A stretch of DNA of 64,000 nt from Actinernus sp. WN-2022 (lineage: Eukaryota > Cnidaria > Anthozoa > Actiniaria > Actinernidae), in NCBI GenBank assembly GCA_030867875.1, contig JAOWCC010001634.1, positions 97,567,321-97,631,320 of the forward strand, in the 5' to 3' direction. Each line of letters opens with the position of its first letter. Positions within the stretch are counted from its first letter, which is position 1. Positions 22,500 through 34,789 of the stretch are shown here, one piece after another. The translations under genes and the position numbers were made by a program. Under the pieces are notes generated by a model, which saw nothing but the letters and a program-made list of their open reading frames with translations, did no database searches and was not told the DNA's origin.

Positions 22500-24210
22500 T
22501 TCTTGATCAAAATCTCTGGTGCTATTCTGTCATGAGCTCCTTAATTTTTAAGACATCCCCCAAAAAAGCAAACGCAAAATTACTCAAATTATAATAAAAC
22601 CAAAATACCAACCTGAATTTCTGGTCACTTTACTTCATGTGCTTCTCATGGCTTCTAAAGAAATCAGTGGAAAGCATCATACATGTATAGTTTACAGTCT
22701 TATTGATATTATTATAATACATGCTTATATGTACATAAAGTCGACCAATAAATCTGTAGCATTAAATCCTCAACTCCACAATGCATCACTATTGATGGGG
22801 TGCAACATACAGACTACAAATATATTGTTACAGCCCTGAACATTTATGTTGCTTCCGGTTGGAAAGATCTGAGCAGAAAAAAAATCTCATCTGTCAGCTT
22901 TCACATTGTTCGAAGTAAATTTAAGGAAATAAACAAATTGCTTGTTTTCATGATCAAGCAACTGCGCACCCTCAAGAACAATAAGGCTATTGGCAACTTT
23001 TGGTTTTAAAGTGTTTATGAAACCAAATTTTGCATCGTTATTTTATTGCAGAATAATAAAGTTTATTCTTTTCTGATTATCAAGAGTATATTTATTTTTC
23101 AGTTCCGCCTTCGGAAAGGTCTCTTTTTCGCCATTCGAATTGACTACTTTATGCTTAAAACTGTCCAGGGCCTGGAACCGAATCCTTCATTACAATGACG
23201 TCACTGTGAGGACTCGCAAGTGACAATTCCTAAATATGATCATGTAGGACGACACACATTTCTACAAAAAAAAATTATAATAAAGCACAATATAATTCAA
23301 TACAAAAAATGAAATACAGCAGAACGCAAGACAATACTTAACAAATAAAAAAATGGTTCTTGTTCTATAAAAAAATATATTGCATGCTTGAGGTCTTGAA
23401 AAACTGCGGAGGCACGAGCAGAACATGGGTACATTTATCAGCATTTCAAGACCTTGAAAGTACATTATTTTGTTTTAGAACAAGGATAACCATCTTTCAA
23501 AGAAAAGTTAGCTATCTAATTTTAAGAACCCACATAAAAATCTATTACTAAGCAAATAAACTGACTACAGCGAAACCGTTGACTTGTTTTCAACATTTCT
23601 CGTCGCTGATTGGTTCAATGCTGACAGCTTGACATTGACGATCTGAAAGCTTGTTTCTTATTGGATGAAATAACTTGCTATAAAAAGAACATGTCGACTG
23701 ATAAAAGTGAAAGACAGAAATTGCAAGACTGCCGGCCACAAATGGGCTGTAAAATTGTCAACTGATCAAAACTGTTACAGGAAACAAGTGCTTTCTTTTT
23801 ACAATGTATGGTCAGCACAGTCAGCACAAAGTTAATCTGCACATTGTGATAGTGTTGAAAATGGTTGATGGAAAAACATTCATAGAGAAAGCATTTATAA
23901 TATAGCGAATTCTGAGACTGAGTTACGTGAGTTGAGGTTCCTGACTATTTCACAATTTAGTGTGAAGACAGACAACTCCAATGTCAATTATCTAAAAACC
24001 GAGTGGAAATCGCATGTTTATTTCTGAAATACGAGACATCATTTGGGATCAGTTGGTCTATTATTTATTTGAGAACTAATAACTTACTTTACATTTCAGT
24101 TATACGTGTATCATTTTTTGCATAATTTCACTCATTTAATTTTATCTGAACTAAGTTTGGTGCAATTCAAGTACTAGGGGCCGGAAGTGAATAGTGTTTG
24201 ACTTCCTTTG
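22500..24210. other. No recognised gene
   Basis: AT-rich DNA with short ORFs, none with a known domain. A CTGATTGGTT CCAAT-type motif is present near 23607. Confidence 0.4.
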
Positions 24211-24407
24211 AATACATTTTTTTATTTTTTTATTAATGATATTTATTGAGGGAACCACACTCATCGATGTGATGATTTTCAGGAGGGCCCTCAAATAAAT
24301 AAATAAATAAAATATACAAGAATATATAATACATATATATGAAACAGTTGACAAAAAGAAAAGATAAAATTTGTAGAAGCTAAAAACTAAAAGTCCATAT
24401 CTAAAAA

Positions 24408-24935
24408 CTATATACAATTAAAAATGTTCGCCTTCAATTGTTTCTTAAATACAATGGGATTGTCAAGTTCTCTAATGTTCGTATTAAGGTCATTCCAGGC
24501 ATTAGAGCACTGGAAAGAAGTTCTGAAAGTTCCCCAATTAGTGCGTGAGGGGGGTCTTCGCAAGTCTCTCTTATTTCTTGTGTTGTAATTATGAATTGTA
24601 TCGCCATGTTGAAGATTAAAGTCATAATCAATGAGCCCATTTAAACATTTATAAACAAAGAGACAGCGATCGAATATACGTTTGGACTCGAGAGTTGACC
24701 ATTCTAAATCAGAGAGAGCAACTGACGCAGACGAGTAATAATCCCTACCTAGAATTAACTTTGCAGTTCGATTCTGCAAAATCTGAAGAGATTCCATTAA
24801 ACTAACATTGTGCTTGTCTCCCCATACAATACTTGCATAGTCAAAATGCGGCTTTATCATTGTATTGTAAAACGTTATCCTCGCATGTATCGGCAAGCAG
24901 TATCTAATACGATTGAATCTTACCAATATGATCAT
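24408..24935 (-). pseudogene. LINE ORF2 C-terminal part after a frameshift
   Basis: Continues the RT thumb and tail in a new frame: FNRIRYCLPIHARITFYNTM, KPHFDYASIVWG, LQILQNRTAKLILG and the C-terminal HNYNTRNK motif, with a stop at 24408. Together with the preceding frame it completes the usual LINE ORF2 tail. Confidence 0.85.
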
Positions 24936-26040
24936 GCCAAGTTAAGTTATTATTTAGAGTCACACCAAGATATTTGAAGTTATCCACCTTTTCAAGAACT
25001 TCATCATAGATATTCAGTTCAACATTAGAAAAAGCGTTCAGCCTTTGGGAGCTGCCAATTAACATAAGCTTAGATTTGGTTGTATTCAGCGTCAACTTAT
25101 TCTTTGTAAACCATGAAATAACGTTGAGCAGGTCACGATCCAGCTTGAATTGTAGATCCTGGGGCGCATCTGCTTCACAGTATATTATTGTATCGTCGGC
25201 ATAGAGTGTGACATCGGTGTGATCTAGACAGTTAGGTAGATCATTCACATAGACGATAAAGAGAAGAGGGCCAAGTATGGATCCGTGAGGTACTCCGACC
25301 GTGACTGGTAGTGACGGTGAAGTACATTTCCCAACAGCGGTTACTTGGGAGCGCTGATTAAGGTAAGAGCAAAACCAATCAAGGGAGGATCCAGTGACTC
25401 CAAGGCTTCGAAGTTTGCGTTGTAATATGACATGATCGACGGTGTCGAATGCCTTAGTGAGGTCTAAGAATACGCACCCAGTAACTTTGCCCTTATCCAT
25501 GTTCTCTAAGATTTGATCAGTAAAATTAGCCAGAGCAATAGTTGTAGAAAGTTTTGGTCTAAAACCAAATTGCTTGGAGCAAAGGAGCCCATTCTCTATC
25601 AGATGACGATATAACTGTTCGTGCACAGCTCGCTCCAGTATCTCGCTTATCGTAGGCAACACAGAAATTGGGCGATAATTACTAGGATCTGCCCTATCAC
25701 CTGCTTTAAAAAGAGCCACCACTTTTGCACACTTCCAAAGAGATGGAAACTTCGCTGCATTTATAGACAGATTTAACAGTTTGGTAATAACAGGTGTAGT
25801 TACCGGAAGTGACTCCTTCAGCAATCTGGCACTTATCCGGTCGAGTCCAATGGCCTTATTGGTCTTCAGTTTCTGAAGCTGACCCAGAACAAAACTTTCT
25901 TCGATATTACCCATGCAGAAGGCTGGACACAAAGTTAACGGGTCATCGGAACTATTTGCCGTTACATTGCGTCTCCCTGTCCCCAAACGAACCCTAACCG
26001 TCACAAAACGAGTTCTCAAGTATTTAGAGCTAGGGTTCAC
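24904..26040 (-). pseudogene. LINE ORF2 reverse transcriptase, 5'-truncated
   Basis: A 378-codon minus-strand frame carries the RT fingers and palm: NKAIGLDRISARLLKE, SNYRPISVLPTISEILE, QFGFRPKLSTT, FLDLTKAFDTVDHV, GVPHGSILGPLLFIVYVNDL and catalytic LYADD (YADD at 25203-25192). The conserved KYLGVTLN follows. Protein sense leaves this frame near 24920 and continues in the next feature. The first 40 or so codons look like unrelated flank. Catalytic residues are intact. Confidence 0.85.
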
Positions 26041-26203
26041 AAGTAAACGGTGAAATAGTACTGAATAATTGCATTGAGGCCTTGAATAATTGCAGTATTT
26101 TTGTTAGTACAACCCGACACGTGACTTCCAGCCCCGAGTATTTGAATCAAGCCCTAGGGGTGGCCCACAATTAACTCACTGGCTCCAGTTTGCCGACTAC
26201 ATT

Positions 26204-26272
26204 GTGGTAAGCTCAGTGGTTAAATAAGTGTTGGTCTGTTGTGCAGAGGTAGTGGGTTCAAACCACTAATAA
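26204..26272 (+). repeat. tRNA-like (A-box/B-box) sequence, possible SINE head
   Basis: GGTAAGCTCAGTGGTTAAAT resembles a tRNA D-arm/A-box and GTGGGTTCAAACCAC a T-arm/B-box at normal spacing. The anticodon arm does not fold properly, so this is a SINE head or pseudogene rather than a working tRNA gene. Confidence 0.4.
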
Positions 26273-26279
26273 TATGCAG

Positions 26280-26742
26280 ACTAAATATAGTAGATGGTAG
26301 CATACATACTACATAAAATATAATAATGACCACTACCTTAAAATATTTTGTTGTAAATAGGTGGGTAAATATTGCATGTATCTGTCTTCCCCCAGGGGTT
26401 GACCCCTGGGCGTTTGTCAGATGTTTGTTGCCCGTTGGTCAGGGGTAAAAGCTCACTTTGGTTACATGGACAGGAGCTTGTGTACTAATGTGCTGTCAGA
26501 TCTCACACTGGTACTGGCTTTGTTGTTTGATGCAATTGCACATCAAGTACCTAGGTGGCTAAATAAAAGTGCCAAGATTTTGAAATGGTTTTACTGAGTT
26601 TTCATGGTTGAAAAGATCTTTGATATTGTATACAAAGCTATGACAGAAGTGAAAATATGTTTGCTAAGATATTATTTCAGCAGCATTTTGAGTTTTTGCA
26701 CATCTTAATTTATCCTGTTTCTTGTCCCTTGAGTAATGCTGA
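26280..26742. other. No recognised feature
   Basis: Contains one short palindrome, CCCAGGGGTTGACCCCTGGG, at about 26393-26412. No coding signal. Confidence 0.4.
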
Positions 26743-27770
26743 AATTATTATTATTATTATTATTATAATTTGTATTGCGCCCTTTCGCATAAAATGATCA
26801 AAAGCGCATTACATTACAATTACTACAAAAGGAATAATAAAAATTAAGAAAGAAAAAAAAAGAAAAAGAAAAAAGAAAAAGAAAAAAAAGAAAATAATAA
26901 AAATAAAAATAAATAAAAAAATTACAAGTTAATTAAATACATTAAAATATCTCAATTAAAATTATTATAAAAAGACTATAAATTAAAAGCTAATTTAAAA
27001 AGATACGTTTTAAGTGAAGATTTAAAAAGACTAAGCGACTGAATATTGCGCAGATATTGTGGTAGAGCGTTCCATAGAGTCGGAGCCGCCACGCTAAAAG
27101 ATCTATCACCGAATGAACGCAAAAGCCTCCCACTAGGGATCTTCAGTAGAACACCATTATTTGAGCGTAATTGATAGCGCGGCTGTTTCTTAATCGTAAT
27201 AAGGTCTCTAATGTACTTTGGAGATTGGCCAGCTAATGCTTTAAAAGTAATTAAAATAATCTTAAACTGAATACGGAATCTAACGGGTAACCAGTGAAGT
27301 TCATAGAGAACAGGTGTAATATGATCATATCGAGAAGTAGAAGTGATAAGCCTGGCAGCAGCGTTCTGTACCCTTTGTAGTTTGGACAGTTCAGTGTTTG
27401 GTAAACCATATAGTAAACTATTACAATAGTCCAGCCTACTGGTAATAAAAGCATGAACTAATGTAGTAAGACTATCCTGACTGAGGTACTTGCTAATACG
27501 TCTAATATTATGAAGATAAAAGAATGAGGCACTACAAGACTTAGTGATTTGGGTGGACATTGTTAAATGCGAATCGAACCACGACCCTAGGTTTCTGACA
27601 ACAGGCGAAGGGAAGACATCAGTACTGCCAACCCGTATATGACAACCATCATTGAGTTTAGTGAGGATTTTTTTCGAACCTATTATTAAAAATTCAGTCT
27701 TATCATCATTGATTTTAAGTTTATCCTGGAACATCCACTTCCTGAGATAACACAAGAGGAAATGTACCAA
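26743..27770 (-). mobile_element. 5'-truncated L2-like LINE, minus strand, with (AAT)n tail
   Basis: The minus-strand ORF is followed by a 3' UTR rich in pyrimidines, then the L2-type 3' end (GGGCGCAATACAAATT) and a microsatellite tail of ATT/AAT triplets at 26743-26767. These tails are typical of L2-clade elements. The 5' end is truncated near 27770. Confidence 0.8.
26976..27770 (-). pseudogene. L2-like LINE ORF2 C-terminal fragment
   Basis: A 264-codon frame starts after the RT active site and holds the thumb and tail: MFQDKLKINDDKTEFLIIG, NLGSWFDS, RLDYCNSLLYGLP, LQRVQNAAARLIT, LHWLPVRFRIQFKI and LWNALPQYLRN, ending KLAFNL-stop. These blocks are diagnostic of L2-type ORF2 C-termini. The catalytic centre is absent. 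Confidence 0.88.
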
Positions 27771-29088
27771 TTTCTATAATTGGAAAACAAAGCACTGAAT
27801 CATGGGGCAACAAACAGGGAAGCACAAACCATGTAGACACTGTAAAAAATATGATAGAACCCCATAAACTAAATGTATTCACATATTCCTGGGTGGCCCG
27901 AGTTAAGGCCACTCAGGACCTCTTATTATTATTAAAATAATATCATTTACACCGTTCCAAAAACTCGCGCTGCGAGTTTTTGGAAACAGTACATGGCCAT
28001 GGGCAAACACATGCAAAGCGATCAAATTTCTTCCCAATAATTTAACTGTACTAGTAAAAGCACATGCATGTTTTGGAACAGAATGATAATCCAGCAAATC
28101 ATTTGAAGGTTCTTTTCTTCCTTTCGTGAATAAGTAATTGATAAAGGGAATACTTGTTTTAGTATAATTTCATCAGTGAATATCAGAGAAATTAAAACTA
28201 AACAATATTAATACTCTGAATTTCTCACTTTTATAAGTTTTACAAGCGCGCGTGACAGGATATTTGCATAATCACGTGCCGCTACGGTTCACTGCACAAA
28301 CCGACTCGACAGGAGACTTGCAGGTATTACAAGAATGGATTTGCTAATGACAAAGAAATACTACCGAAAAGCAGTCCAAATGTTCACTAGAATTCAAGTT
28401 GAAGCAGCAGTCTTCACTTTTGATACCTCGAACCATGTTATAAAGAGAGAAAATACAGCGAAAATGAGTGGAAATGGGCAAAACTGAAAATCTGCAACGG
28501 CGAGTGAAAATTTATCGAAAGGAACCGCTTTCATGAGTTCACTTCAAAGGACAAATTTGCTGGAAACTACAAACTACAGTTTGTAGTTTTGTGGATTATA
28601 GCCATCACAGAATCAAAGGCAATAACAAATGATTTCGGTATGAGATCAAACTTAAAAACACACCGAGAGCGGCGAGGGAAGAGCATTAACAGCAACCGGC
28701 TCCGTGAGCCTGAGGCCTGAATGAAACTAGAACTTGTTGTTTTTCTATCAAGAACCACGAAGAAAATAACTCAAGTAAGTACACTCTTTTTAAGTCGAAC
28801 AGTTCCAAAATGTGTAGGACAAGGTCTCGTTGTGATATTTATTGCACTAAGTAGACGTTATTCCTTGTGAAAATTTGTGATTCAGTCATGAGGACCGAAT
28901 AAACTCACCCAAAACTCGTAAGTAAACTTTGTTTGTGAAGGCTTATGGATCAAAAAAAGCTTCAAGTTTAGTCATTTAGTTGCTTCTCCAGTGGGTTTTG
29001 GAAAAGCTTTTTCTTTCATATTATTTATTTCTTGGTGAGAAACATCGGTAAATATGCGAGCAGCCATTTTGGTAAATGCCTTGTATGT
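27771..29088. other. No recognised gene
   Basis: Contains a small palindrome, AAACTACAAACT with its complement at about 28565-28590. Short ORFs only. Confidence 0.4.
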
Positions 29089-29123
29089 TATATTCACCTC
29101 CAGGTGCCCTGGAGGTGAATATA
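29089..29123. repeat. Perfect 16-bp palindrome with 3-base loop
   Basis: TATATTCACCTCCAGG (29089-29104), TGC, then its exact complement (29108-29123). The ATTCACCTC core recurs in the palindromes at 50.5-50.76 kb, and both sites adjoin an NF-Y-like CCAAT motif. Confidence 0.9.
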
Positions 29124-29635
29124 GCGACGTATGACGTAATTCTCGACCAATCAGAGCACGAGGATATCTATATTCTTATAGATTAATTTGATTTTCGAGT
29201 GATTCTGAATATTAAATTTTCGATCGGACTTTGGACTCTACATTAGTTACAACCGATTCTTAGCCACTGGGAATAAACTAAGTATATCCTAAATGTCACA
29301 GAGAGATTGTATCTTTACAGGGCAAAATATGTTCGTGAACCAGTGATTTCCTTGAACGGTTAATCGAAAGGAGTTTGACTATTTGTTGGAGTCCCCGTTG
29401 GAGTAAACAAGCACATTACAAGGTATAAACAGCAAACATCTTACGGCTTACCTGTTCTGCAGCTTAGTTTATTTCCCGAGACGATTTTCTTGGACAAAAG
29501 GTTAATACAGGATATTAGTTTATAAGATGATCGGTATTAGAGTACTTTTGTACGATGACCCAGAAGGCTCAACACACACAAAAAAGATGTTATAGCACAA
29601 ATAAAAAACAAATTAACCAACAAAGAAAATAAAAG

Positions 29636-30364
29636 GCAAACAAAAAATCACAACGCAAACAAAAAAGAAACCACAACGCAAACAAAAGGAACCACAACGC
29701 AAACAAAAAAAAATCATATCGCAAACAAAAAAGATCACATCGCAAACAAAAAAGCAACAACGCAAACAAAAAAGCAACAACGCAAACAAAAAAGCAACAA
29801 CGCAAACAGAAAAGCAACAACGCAAACGAAAAAAGCAACAACGCAAACGAAAAAAGCAACATCGCAAACAATAAAGCAACAACGCAAACAAAAAAGCAAC
29901 AACGCAAACAAAAAAGCAACAACGCAAACAGAAAAGCAACAACGCAAACGAAAAAAGCAACAACGCAAACAAAAAAGCAACAACGCAAACAAAAAAGCAA
30001 CAACGCAAACAGAAAAGCAACAACGCAAACGAAAAAAGCAACAACGGAAACAAAAAAATCACAACGCAAACACAATGCAAACAAAAAGCCACAACGTAAA
30101 CAAAAAAGCCACAACACAAACAAAAAACACAACGCAAACAAAAGACACAACGCAAACGAAAAAGCCACAACGCAAACAAAAAAACACAACGCAAACAAAA
30201 GACACAACGCAAACAAAAAAGCCACAACGCAAACAAAAAAAAAACGCAAACAAAAGAGACAACGCAAACAAAAAAGCCACAACGCAAACAAAAAAAAAAC
30301 GCAAACAAAAGACACAACGCAAACAAAAGCCACAACGCAAACAAAAAATCCCACAACGCAACGA
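29636..30364. repeat. About 20-bp A/C-rich satellite, roughly 35-40 copies
   Basis: Units of the form AACGCAAACAAAAAAGCAAC or CACAACGCAAACAAAAAAGC repeat throughout with small length changes. T is almost absent from the plus strand, an extreme strand bias. Long ORFs on the minus strand (repeating FVCVVAFLFALL) follow from the repeat cycling frames and are not genes. Confidence 0.95.
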
Positions 30365-31709
30365 CAACGGGGTCTGGGTTCTAACTTGTTATTTTTGCGC
30401 CGTTTCCTGCATAATTTTCATGCGGTCGCATGCTTTATACCACAGGCTAACCATCCTCCCATTTTGTGTATTTGTCACTGATGTTTTAATAATCTATTAT
30501 TTCCCAATTCTCTTCTCGCTGCTTCGCAGCTCGCTGATCGCCGCTCCTGTTCTCTCTAGAAAAGCTCTGGAACCAGGCTACCTTTTCACTTGATTCTGCT
30601 GTGAATGTGTTGATTTAGCGCGCGCTCATAATACAGCTCGGGTTTCCTGTGGCTCAGGTTTGTTTACATATAGCTCGGGCTTCCTGTGGCTCATCTCGCC
30701 AACTACATCCAGGATAAATATAGACAAGGCAGGCAACTAAATTCATCGCCGACAAGCGAGGCGCGCGAGAATTTTGCCGAAAAACGAAAACTTCCAGGTT
30801 CCTGCTCCCTCTCTAACATTCAAAATATTGAAGAACAGTAAATGAGCTACGGTTTTGGTGGTAATTCACGGTGATATCGAGTGTTACACACTCGTAAAAG
30901 CTTCCTAGAAACCGTCAAACGGGTCCAGATTTTCGGCGATTTTTATTTCTCCCTATGATCGGGACAGATATGAACCATCATAAGGATTTATAACGGTCAT
31001 CACATTCAAATATTTTTAATCAATCTGTCGAATGATCTCCTGTCTAGAGTCCCCAGCGAAGAAATGGACAGCTGACATATTTCCCCTAATCTCCCTCGTA
31101 TGGGCTGTTTTGCAACTTGACACACCACCCCGATGAAGTAGTTTTTGGCAGCTTCCGATAAACGAATCGGAAGAAAAAGATCTTGAAGACTTCGCGGGTA
31201 GTTTGTTTACAAAAATATACATGTCTTTTGTTCTTTTGTTCTGTTCACCAACATGGCCGCCATGCCCTTTGTCATTTGAATCTCTGGGGATTGAGTAAAA
31301 CTATCTATACGTACTGTGTTGTTTCCTGTACGCAGATCGTAAGGTATGGTATAGGTCATTGGCAGTCATGTGACAGTAAAGTTGATGAAAGGCAGTTATT
31401 TCTGTTAATATGGAGACGTAATGAAGGTTGCTAACGGGACTGTAACTCTCAATATAAAGAGAAACCAGTCCATAGTTCAATAAGGGCATGACAAGGGATT
31501 CTTTCCAATCGTCACAAAATCATCGTACATGACTTGTGATGAATTTCTTTAATTTGTGTTAAAATTTGCAATGGAGCAGAATAAATCCTTTCTTATTGTA
31601 TCATATGTTTCACATTTGACAATAAAGTAAAATTCGTTTTCTATATCTTATTATAAAATAACCCACAGAAAATACGCGCTCTGATTGGTTGAAAACCATC
31701 TTTCTACCT
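30365..31709. other. No recognised gene
   Basis: Includes a short duplicated segment, AGCTCGGGTTTCCTGTGGCTCA / AGCTCGGGCTTCCTGTGGCTCA, at about 30637-30695. No coding signal. Confidence 0.4.
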
Positions 31710-32753
31710 AACAATTAGACTAGTACGAGCTCGAAGTTTCTATTATACAAAGAGTGCCCGTCGAGGAACTATTATGATAGTTGCCCGCGGAAATTTGATG
31801 TTCTTAAAACAAATAAATGCTAGTTTTAAGAACATCAAATTTCCAAGGGAAACTATCAGCCGATAGTTCCGAGACAAACACAGTCTATTTGTCGTTATTG
31901 TTCACCACAAAATCGTCTTCCGCTGTCAGCGGGCAATATTATACAAATAGACTGTGTCCGTCGAGGAACTATCGGCTCATAGTTGCCCGCGGAAATTTGA
32001 TGTTCTTAAAACAAATATAAGCCCGAGAACGCAGTTCGAGGGCTTATATGCTAGTTTTAAGAACATCAAATGTCCAAGGGAAACTATCAGCCGATAGGTC
32101 GGAGACAGACACTGTCTATTTGCGTTATTGTTCAACACAAAATTGTCTTTCGTGCTCAGCGGGCACTATCACCTGATAGTTTGCCTCCGCGGACGACAAC
32201 TATCACGTCACGTGATCGCTTTTGACCAATGAGCGTGCGCCAAAAATTTTATGGTGAACTATAACGCCTGATAGAGAATGTGATGTAAAGTGGTAAGTGT
32301 GCACGCGCCCTACGAGGGAAAGAGAAAAATCTCTGACCCAAGTGGGACTCGAACCCAACGACCTCCAGGTTACATGTCTGGCGCTCTACCAACTGAGCTA
32401 TCAAGTCAGATGAGACCAATCGTGGGTATTGGTGCGTTTTATGGAGTCACGGCGATTATATATGTATATGTAAGCACTACAGCTTACCACTTTACATCAC
32501 ATTCTCTATACTTACTAGTGCTACGCGGCAAAACATGATTTCATATCATAACTACATATAACGCCTGATAGTTTTCATCCGCAGACGACAACTATCACGT
32601 CACGTGATCGCTTTTAGCCAATGAGCGCGCGCCAAAATTTTTGTGGTGAACTATAACGGCTGATAGTTACCCACGGAAATTTGATTGGTTCTTAAAACTA
32701 TCATGAACGTGAACTATCAGCCATAGAAACTGAGAGCGAGTAGTCTAATTGTT
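31710..32753. mobile_element. 1-kb foldback/MITE cluster with nested hairpins
   Basis: The outer ends, AACAATTAGACTAGTACGAG at 31710 and the complementary ...GAGTAGTCTAATTGTT at 32753, form imperfect inverted repeats of about 30 bases. Inside are two related hairpins: 31791-31810 pairs perfectly with 31823-31842, and a second at about 31995-32070 contains an inner ATATAAGCCC stem. Two ~100-bp copies of a segment with AACTATCACGTCACGTGATC lie at 32171-32274 and 32563-32667; a tRNA-headed insertion separates them. A short 88-bp relative is at 34790-34877. Confidence 0.75.
32275..32556 (-). mobile_element. tRNA-headed SINE-like insertion with 15-bp target duplication
   Basis: TATAACGCCTGATAG lies immediately on both sides (32260-32274 and 32557-32571), a clean target-site duplication. 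On the minus strand the insert carries TGACTTGATAGCTCAGTTGG (A-box) and GGGTTCGAGTCCC (B-box) at tRNA spacing (about 32407-32334). The anticodon stem has an A-C mismatch and position 33 is not T, so it is not a functional tRNA. Oddly, the tRNA part is bracketed by a perfect 27-bp inverted repeat (32271-32297 and 32483-32509). Confidence 0.75.
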
Positions 32754-34264
32754 TTAGTAGAAACCAACTAGTAATTCAATCTAAACTGAAGCAAAATTTT
32801 TTTAAACATTTTAACGACTTCGCACTGAGCCATTGTTTTGTTTTTGAAAACCGTTTTTTTCGCTACTCGCTATCTATAGATAGTGAGCAGCTTAGCCAAT
32901 TAGATTGCAGGATTGCATGGTGATAGATCTACTAAAACTCTATAGAAACACCGCAAATTATACCGGCATCGTGGCCTTGAACTCAACTGGAAACTCGGCG
33001 AAATATTTCCTACATTTTTCTAAAAATATTGAGCACTAAATTCAATTCGACGAAGAACCAGCTACAGTACTGTAGGAAATGATAATGTTTTGTTAGTGTA
33101 GAAACAGGCCGATGTTTTATTGAACTCAGTACGAATTACAACATTCATTTCTGTGTACAATTACTACAACGTTTAGTTTCTCGCAATTTGTGCGATATTA
33201 AACAGTAATTTTCGGGAAAAAACAGTCTGTTTTGGCTGAATAAGTTCAATTAAAAACTATTGTTCGGCAGATTTAAACCGGAGAACTTTCAACAAAATCA
33301 TGTCTTGAATATTTCTAACATGATCTAGATGCACAAAATAGAAGATGAAATAGAAATGGAAATCAAAAATAATACAGTACAATGTGGAACACAAACTTGA
33401 CAGTAAAGGGGCTGTGTCAGCGTTCCGGGCCGGAATCGAAACAGCTATTTCCACGTGTTTGATATGTACTACCGAAACTCTCGGCCATGTGGGATGCTTA
33501 AAATCAAAACAAATATGCAAAAATGACCAACAAACAGTGTATATAAACAGTCTCCTGAGAAAATATTGCAAATCCTTTCAATCAAGCATTGAAGGAGGAA
33601 AGTTTAACTGTTTGTATCCAATTAAAGCCACCAACCGAACGATTACTCGATACATGCGCAGTACCATGACATAGCCCTTTAAGTTTATCAACATACAAGA
33701 GCTACAGATGTTAAAAGTCCATCCAACGCCGTCCCTTTCGACTACTCTTAGTTAATTGAGCAATACTGATACGGTTCAGTATGACTCTACATGTGCCGTA
33801 GAGGATGAGAAGAGCAAGCAAATCTGATCAAGCTTCAAGTTCTTTATGAAAACAACCTGCCGTCCGTATGCGGCCGCACGAGGCATAACATACGGCCAAT
33901 CGACGAAGACGTAAGACAGTACAGAACAATTGATGACCCGAGTGATGGCTTCAATGCTTGTAGCTCTAGATTTCAAAGATAAAACCAAAATATCCTCCTT
34001 TCTTGCAACACGTCTTGATCTCCCGTAAACTTTGTTTGGTACGAAAAACTGTTGAACATTACGCCTGTGTATTGTCAAATGAATCCAGAGCTTCTTTTTC
34101 TTAATCACTCTGTGTCATTAGGGAGCGGGCAGTAATTAATTAGGGGGAGGGCTACTAAGTTTTTATAGATTCGGTCCTAAAAATTGTGGCCCTCCCCCCA
34201 AACCAGGGCTTAAAATATATTGACTGCCCCTAAACGTGCTACCAGAATTGTGTGACTCTCCCCC
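32754..34264. other. No recognised gene
   Basis: AT-rich DNA. A short CTACTCGCTATCTATAGATAGTGAG palindrome-like stretch sits near 32862-32888 and resembles the CTACTCACTGTCTATCAC motifs near 35330-35385. Short ORFs show no domains. Confidence 0.4.
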
Positions 34265-34348
34265 TATATACTTAACCTAACCTAACCTAACCCATATATA
34301 CTTAACCTAACCTAACCTAACCCATATATACTTAACCTAACCTAACCC
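34265..34348. repeat. 30-bp tandem repeat containing (CCTAA)n telomere-like units
   Basis: Three copies of a unit made of TATATACTTAA followed by CCTAACCTAACCTAACCCA. The inner 5-mer CCTAA/TTAGG is the arthropod-type telomeric repeat; metazoan TTAGGG appears only at the edges (TAACCC). A small related GGTTAGGGTTAGGTTAGG stretch is at about 54354-54371. Confidence 0.85.
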
Positions 34349-34789
34349 GGTTAGTAGTCACATTAACGGCTGGTGCTATACACTAGTACAAGAGTGTTGG
34401 AGATGTAATATAGTACAAAAATGATATATATTTTTCAATCATTTAGAGCATACGAAATCGTGCCTCTTCCCCTTATCTGCGCTCAAAAAAATGTGACCCT
34501 CCCCCAAACCGGCGCCCAAAAATTGTGATCTCCCACCCCCCCCTCCCCCCCTCCCCCACAAAAAATATAGTAGCCCCCCCTCCCCCAATAATTACTGACT
34601 GTTTTCAAACTCGCTGAATCGGATTGACAAAACTGACTGATTTTAATAGTCATGTGATAAGTTCATGACGTAGCGACGGCGCGAGTTAGGAGAATTTATG
34701 TTTTGATGATATATTTTCCTTTGTTGTACTTATTTTCTATCCGTGATTTCATAAAGTAAATGGAAAACATTTTTAACGGGGTTCTATTT

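Larger units (their letters stand above)
24214..26040 (-). mobile_element. 5'-truncated LINE (YADD reverse transcriptase), minus strand
   Basis: The coding region is followed on the minus strand by an AT-rich 3' UTR that ends near 24214 in a run of A (T-rich on the plus strand) after AATAAATATCATTAATAA. The 5' end near 26040 lacks the endonuclease. Related to, but distinct from, the LINE at 16.5-20.3 kb. Confidence 0.8.

Noticed and set aside
29590..30356. Long hydrophobic minus-strand ORFs of about 250 codons, rich in Phe, Val, Cys and Leu
   Set aside because: They arise from translating the ~20-bp satellite in rotating frames; several overlapping frames are open for the same reason and no start context or domain exists.
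32334..32407. Functional tRNA gene on the minus strand
   Set aside because: The anticodon stem has a mismatch, position 33 is not T, the acceptor stem is poor, and it lies in an insertion with a target duplication.
33384..33674. 96-codon plus-strand ORF
   Set aside because: No domain and an equally long overlapping ORF on the minus strand; looks like chance.
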